This document shows, piece after piece, positions 4,598-5,713 of a stretch of 5,713 nucleotides of DNA. The DNA comes from Actinomycetes bacterium (GTDB taxonomy: Bacteria > Actinomycetota > Thermoleophilia > Gaiellales > Gaiellaceae), in contig JANXXF010000396.1 of assembly GCA_025350775.1 (NCBI GenBank), positions 1 to 5,713 of the forward strand, read 5' to 3'. Made by a program: the position numbers and the translations under genes. Under the pieces are notes generated by a model. The model was given only the letters and a program-made list of their open reading frames with translations. It ran no database searches and had not been told where the DNA came from. The first letter of the stretch is position 1. Every line of letters starts with the position of its first letter.

Positions 4598-5713
4598 CCC
4601 ACCACGCCTCTCGCTCGCAGCTCGTCGATCTCTCCCTGACCGTACCCGACGGCGGCCAGCGCCTCGTCAGTGTGCTGCCCCAGCGCGGGCGCCACAGTGC
4701 GTATGGCGGCGGGTGTGGCCGCCAGCTTGTACGGCACCCCGAGCACGCGTACCGCGCCCGCCGTGGGATGCTCCTGCGTCACGGTCATCTCGCGTGCGCG
4801 CGCGTGGTCGCTCTCGAGGATCTCGTCGTAGTGGAGGATCGGGCCGACCGGGACGCCGACGGCGCTGAGCGTCTCGACGAGGGCGGCGGTGGTGCGTGTG
4901 CGAGTGCGCTCGGAAAGCAGCTCGGCCAGCTCGGCCCGGTGGGCGTGGCGCGAGCCGTTGTCGGCGAAGCGCGGGTCAGCGATCAACTCCTCGCAGCCGA
5001 GCGAGCAGCAGATCGAGGCCCACAGGCGGTCGCTGGCGCCGCCAACGGTGACCCAGCCGTCGCTCGTGGGCAGCGCCTCGTAGGGGGCGGAGTGGCGGTG
5101 CGCCGAGCCGAGCGCCTCGGGGCGGTGGCCGGCGCCGAACCACTCCGCTGCCTCCCACACGGAGAGCGCGATCCCGGCGTCGAGCAGTGAGGCTTCGACG
5201 CGCTGCCCCTCGCCGGTGGCGTCGCGATGGCGCAGCGCCCCCAGGATGCCGATACAGCAGAACAGCCCGGATGTGAGATCGGTGACGGGGACACCGACCT
5301 TGACCGGTGGCCGCCCGGGCCCCTCGCCGGTAACGCTCATCAGGCCGCTCATGCCCTGTGCTATCAGGTCGAGGCCGCCGAGGTCGCCGAAGGGGCTGCC
5401 CTCGCCGAAGCCGCTGATCGACGCGAAGATCAGACGCGGGTTGAGCGCGCGCAAAGCCTCATGGCCGAGGCCGAGCCGCTCCATCACGCCGGGCCGGAAG
5501 CTCTCGACCAGGATGTCGCCGGCGGCGGCCAGGCGCTCGAGCAGCTCGCGGCCGGCCAGCGCCTTGAGGTTGACCGCGAGCGACCGCTTGTTGCGGTTGA
5601 GCGTGATGAAGCCGGCGCGCTCGCCGCCGGGGAGCGGCGGGCCGTAGGTGCGCGCGTTGTCGCCGTGGCCGAGCGGCTCGATCTTGAGCACGTCGGCGCC
5701 GAGGTCGGCGAGC
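4594..5713 (-). CDS. CaiB/BaiF (class III) CoA-transferase family protein, 5' end beyond window
   Basis: Family members move CoA between carboxylic acids, or epimerise 2-methylacyl-CoA. The frame is open to the right edge, giving 372 visible residues. It begins with LADLGADVLKIEP (1-13), which in the family follows roughly 25-30 N-terminal residues, so the true start is off-window and the internal GTG at 5691 is not it. Further family features: LNRNKRSLAVNLK (38-50), VESFRPGVMERLGLG (69-83), ASISGFGEGSPF (97-108), then VTDLTSG (143-149), where D145 matches the catalytic Asp169 of formyl-CoA transferase. GEGQRVEASLLDAG follows. The presence of Asp fits both transferase and racemase members. 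It is the first visible gene of a three-gene, tightly coupled set with two crotonases. Cytoplasmic; substrate unknown. Confidence 0.92.
   Translation of the reverse strand, partial: LADLGADVLKIEPLGHGDNARTYGPPLPGGERAGFITLNRNKRSLAVNLKALAGRELLERLAAAGDILVESFRPGVMERLGLGHEALRALNPRLIFASISGFGEGSPFGDLGGLDLIAQGMSGLMSVTGEGPGRPPVKVGVPVTDLTSGLFCCIGILGALRHRDATGEGQRVEASLLDAGIALSVWEAAEWFGAGHRPEALGSAHRHSAPYEALPTSDGWVTVGGASDRLWASICCSLGCEELIADPRFADNGSRHAHRAELAELLSERTRTRTTAALVETLSAVGVPVGPILHYDEILESDHARAREMTVTQEHPTAGAVRVLGVPYKLAATPAAIRTVAPALGQHTDEALAAVGYGQGEIDELRARGVVG

Noticed and set aside
2912..4639. 575-codon open frame on the plus strand opposite both crotonases
   Set aside because: It spans two well-supported opposite genes and their junction. 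The low-complexity Arg/Ala/Asp/Leu composition marks it as a shadow of GC-rich codon use, not overprinted coding.
4594..5691. GTG at 5691 as the true start of the CoA-transferase
   Set aside because: The frame stays open to the window edge and the preceding codons encode LADLGAD, a conserved N-terminal segment of the family, so the gene begins off-window.

Overview
The window is GC-rich bacterial DNA with three parts. The codon use (G/C at nearly every third position), GTG starts, a VapBC pair of the kind common in high-GC Gram-positives and an apparently leaderless promoter suggest an actinobacterium. This is inferred from style only; no marker gene fixes the phylum.

Left part (1-1970, minus strand): a long open reading frame runs off the left edge without a stop. 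It reads as the helicase-nuclease of a type I-G (formerly I-U) CRISPR-Cas system. A DExH-type helicase with DEVQ in motif II comes first, and an HD nuclease domain begins at its C-terminal end. It is the only cas gene visible, and no CRISPR array is in the window. In known I-G loci the other cas genes usually follow cas3, so they would be expected beyond the left edge.

Middle part (1971-3020): about 380 bp separate cas3 from a divergent vapB-vapC toxin-antitoxin pair. This spacer holds a candidate cas3 promoter, a 14-bp palindrome, a small inverted repeat, and a vapB promoter with a perfect TATAAT only 6 nt before the GTG start. vapB and vapC overlap by 4 bp. vapC converges with the next operon across 25 bp that contain a short hairpin.

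Right part (3029-5713, minus strand): three tightly packed genes read right to left. They are a CaiB/BaiF (class III) CoA-transferase cut by the right edge, a crotonase lacking one of the two usual catalytic glutamates, and a crotonase with both. They look like one operon handling an acyl-CoA: CoA transfer or epimerisation, then hydration/dehydration or a related step. The substrate cannot be read from the sequence.

The layout suggests a CRISPR-Cas locus, with a toxin-antitoxin pair at its flank, next to a housekeeping-type catabolic operon. The window probably covers the edge of a defence region. I see no clear new system. The points most worth checking are the cas3/vapBC arrangement, the leaderless vapB promoter and the altered crotonase active site.
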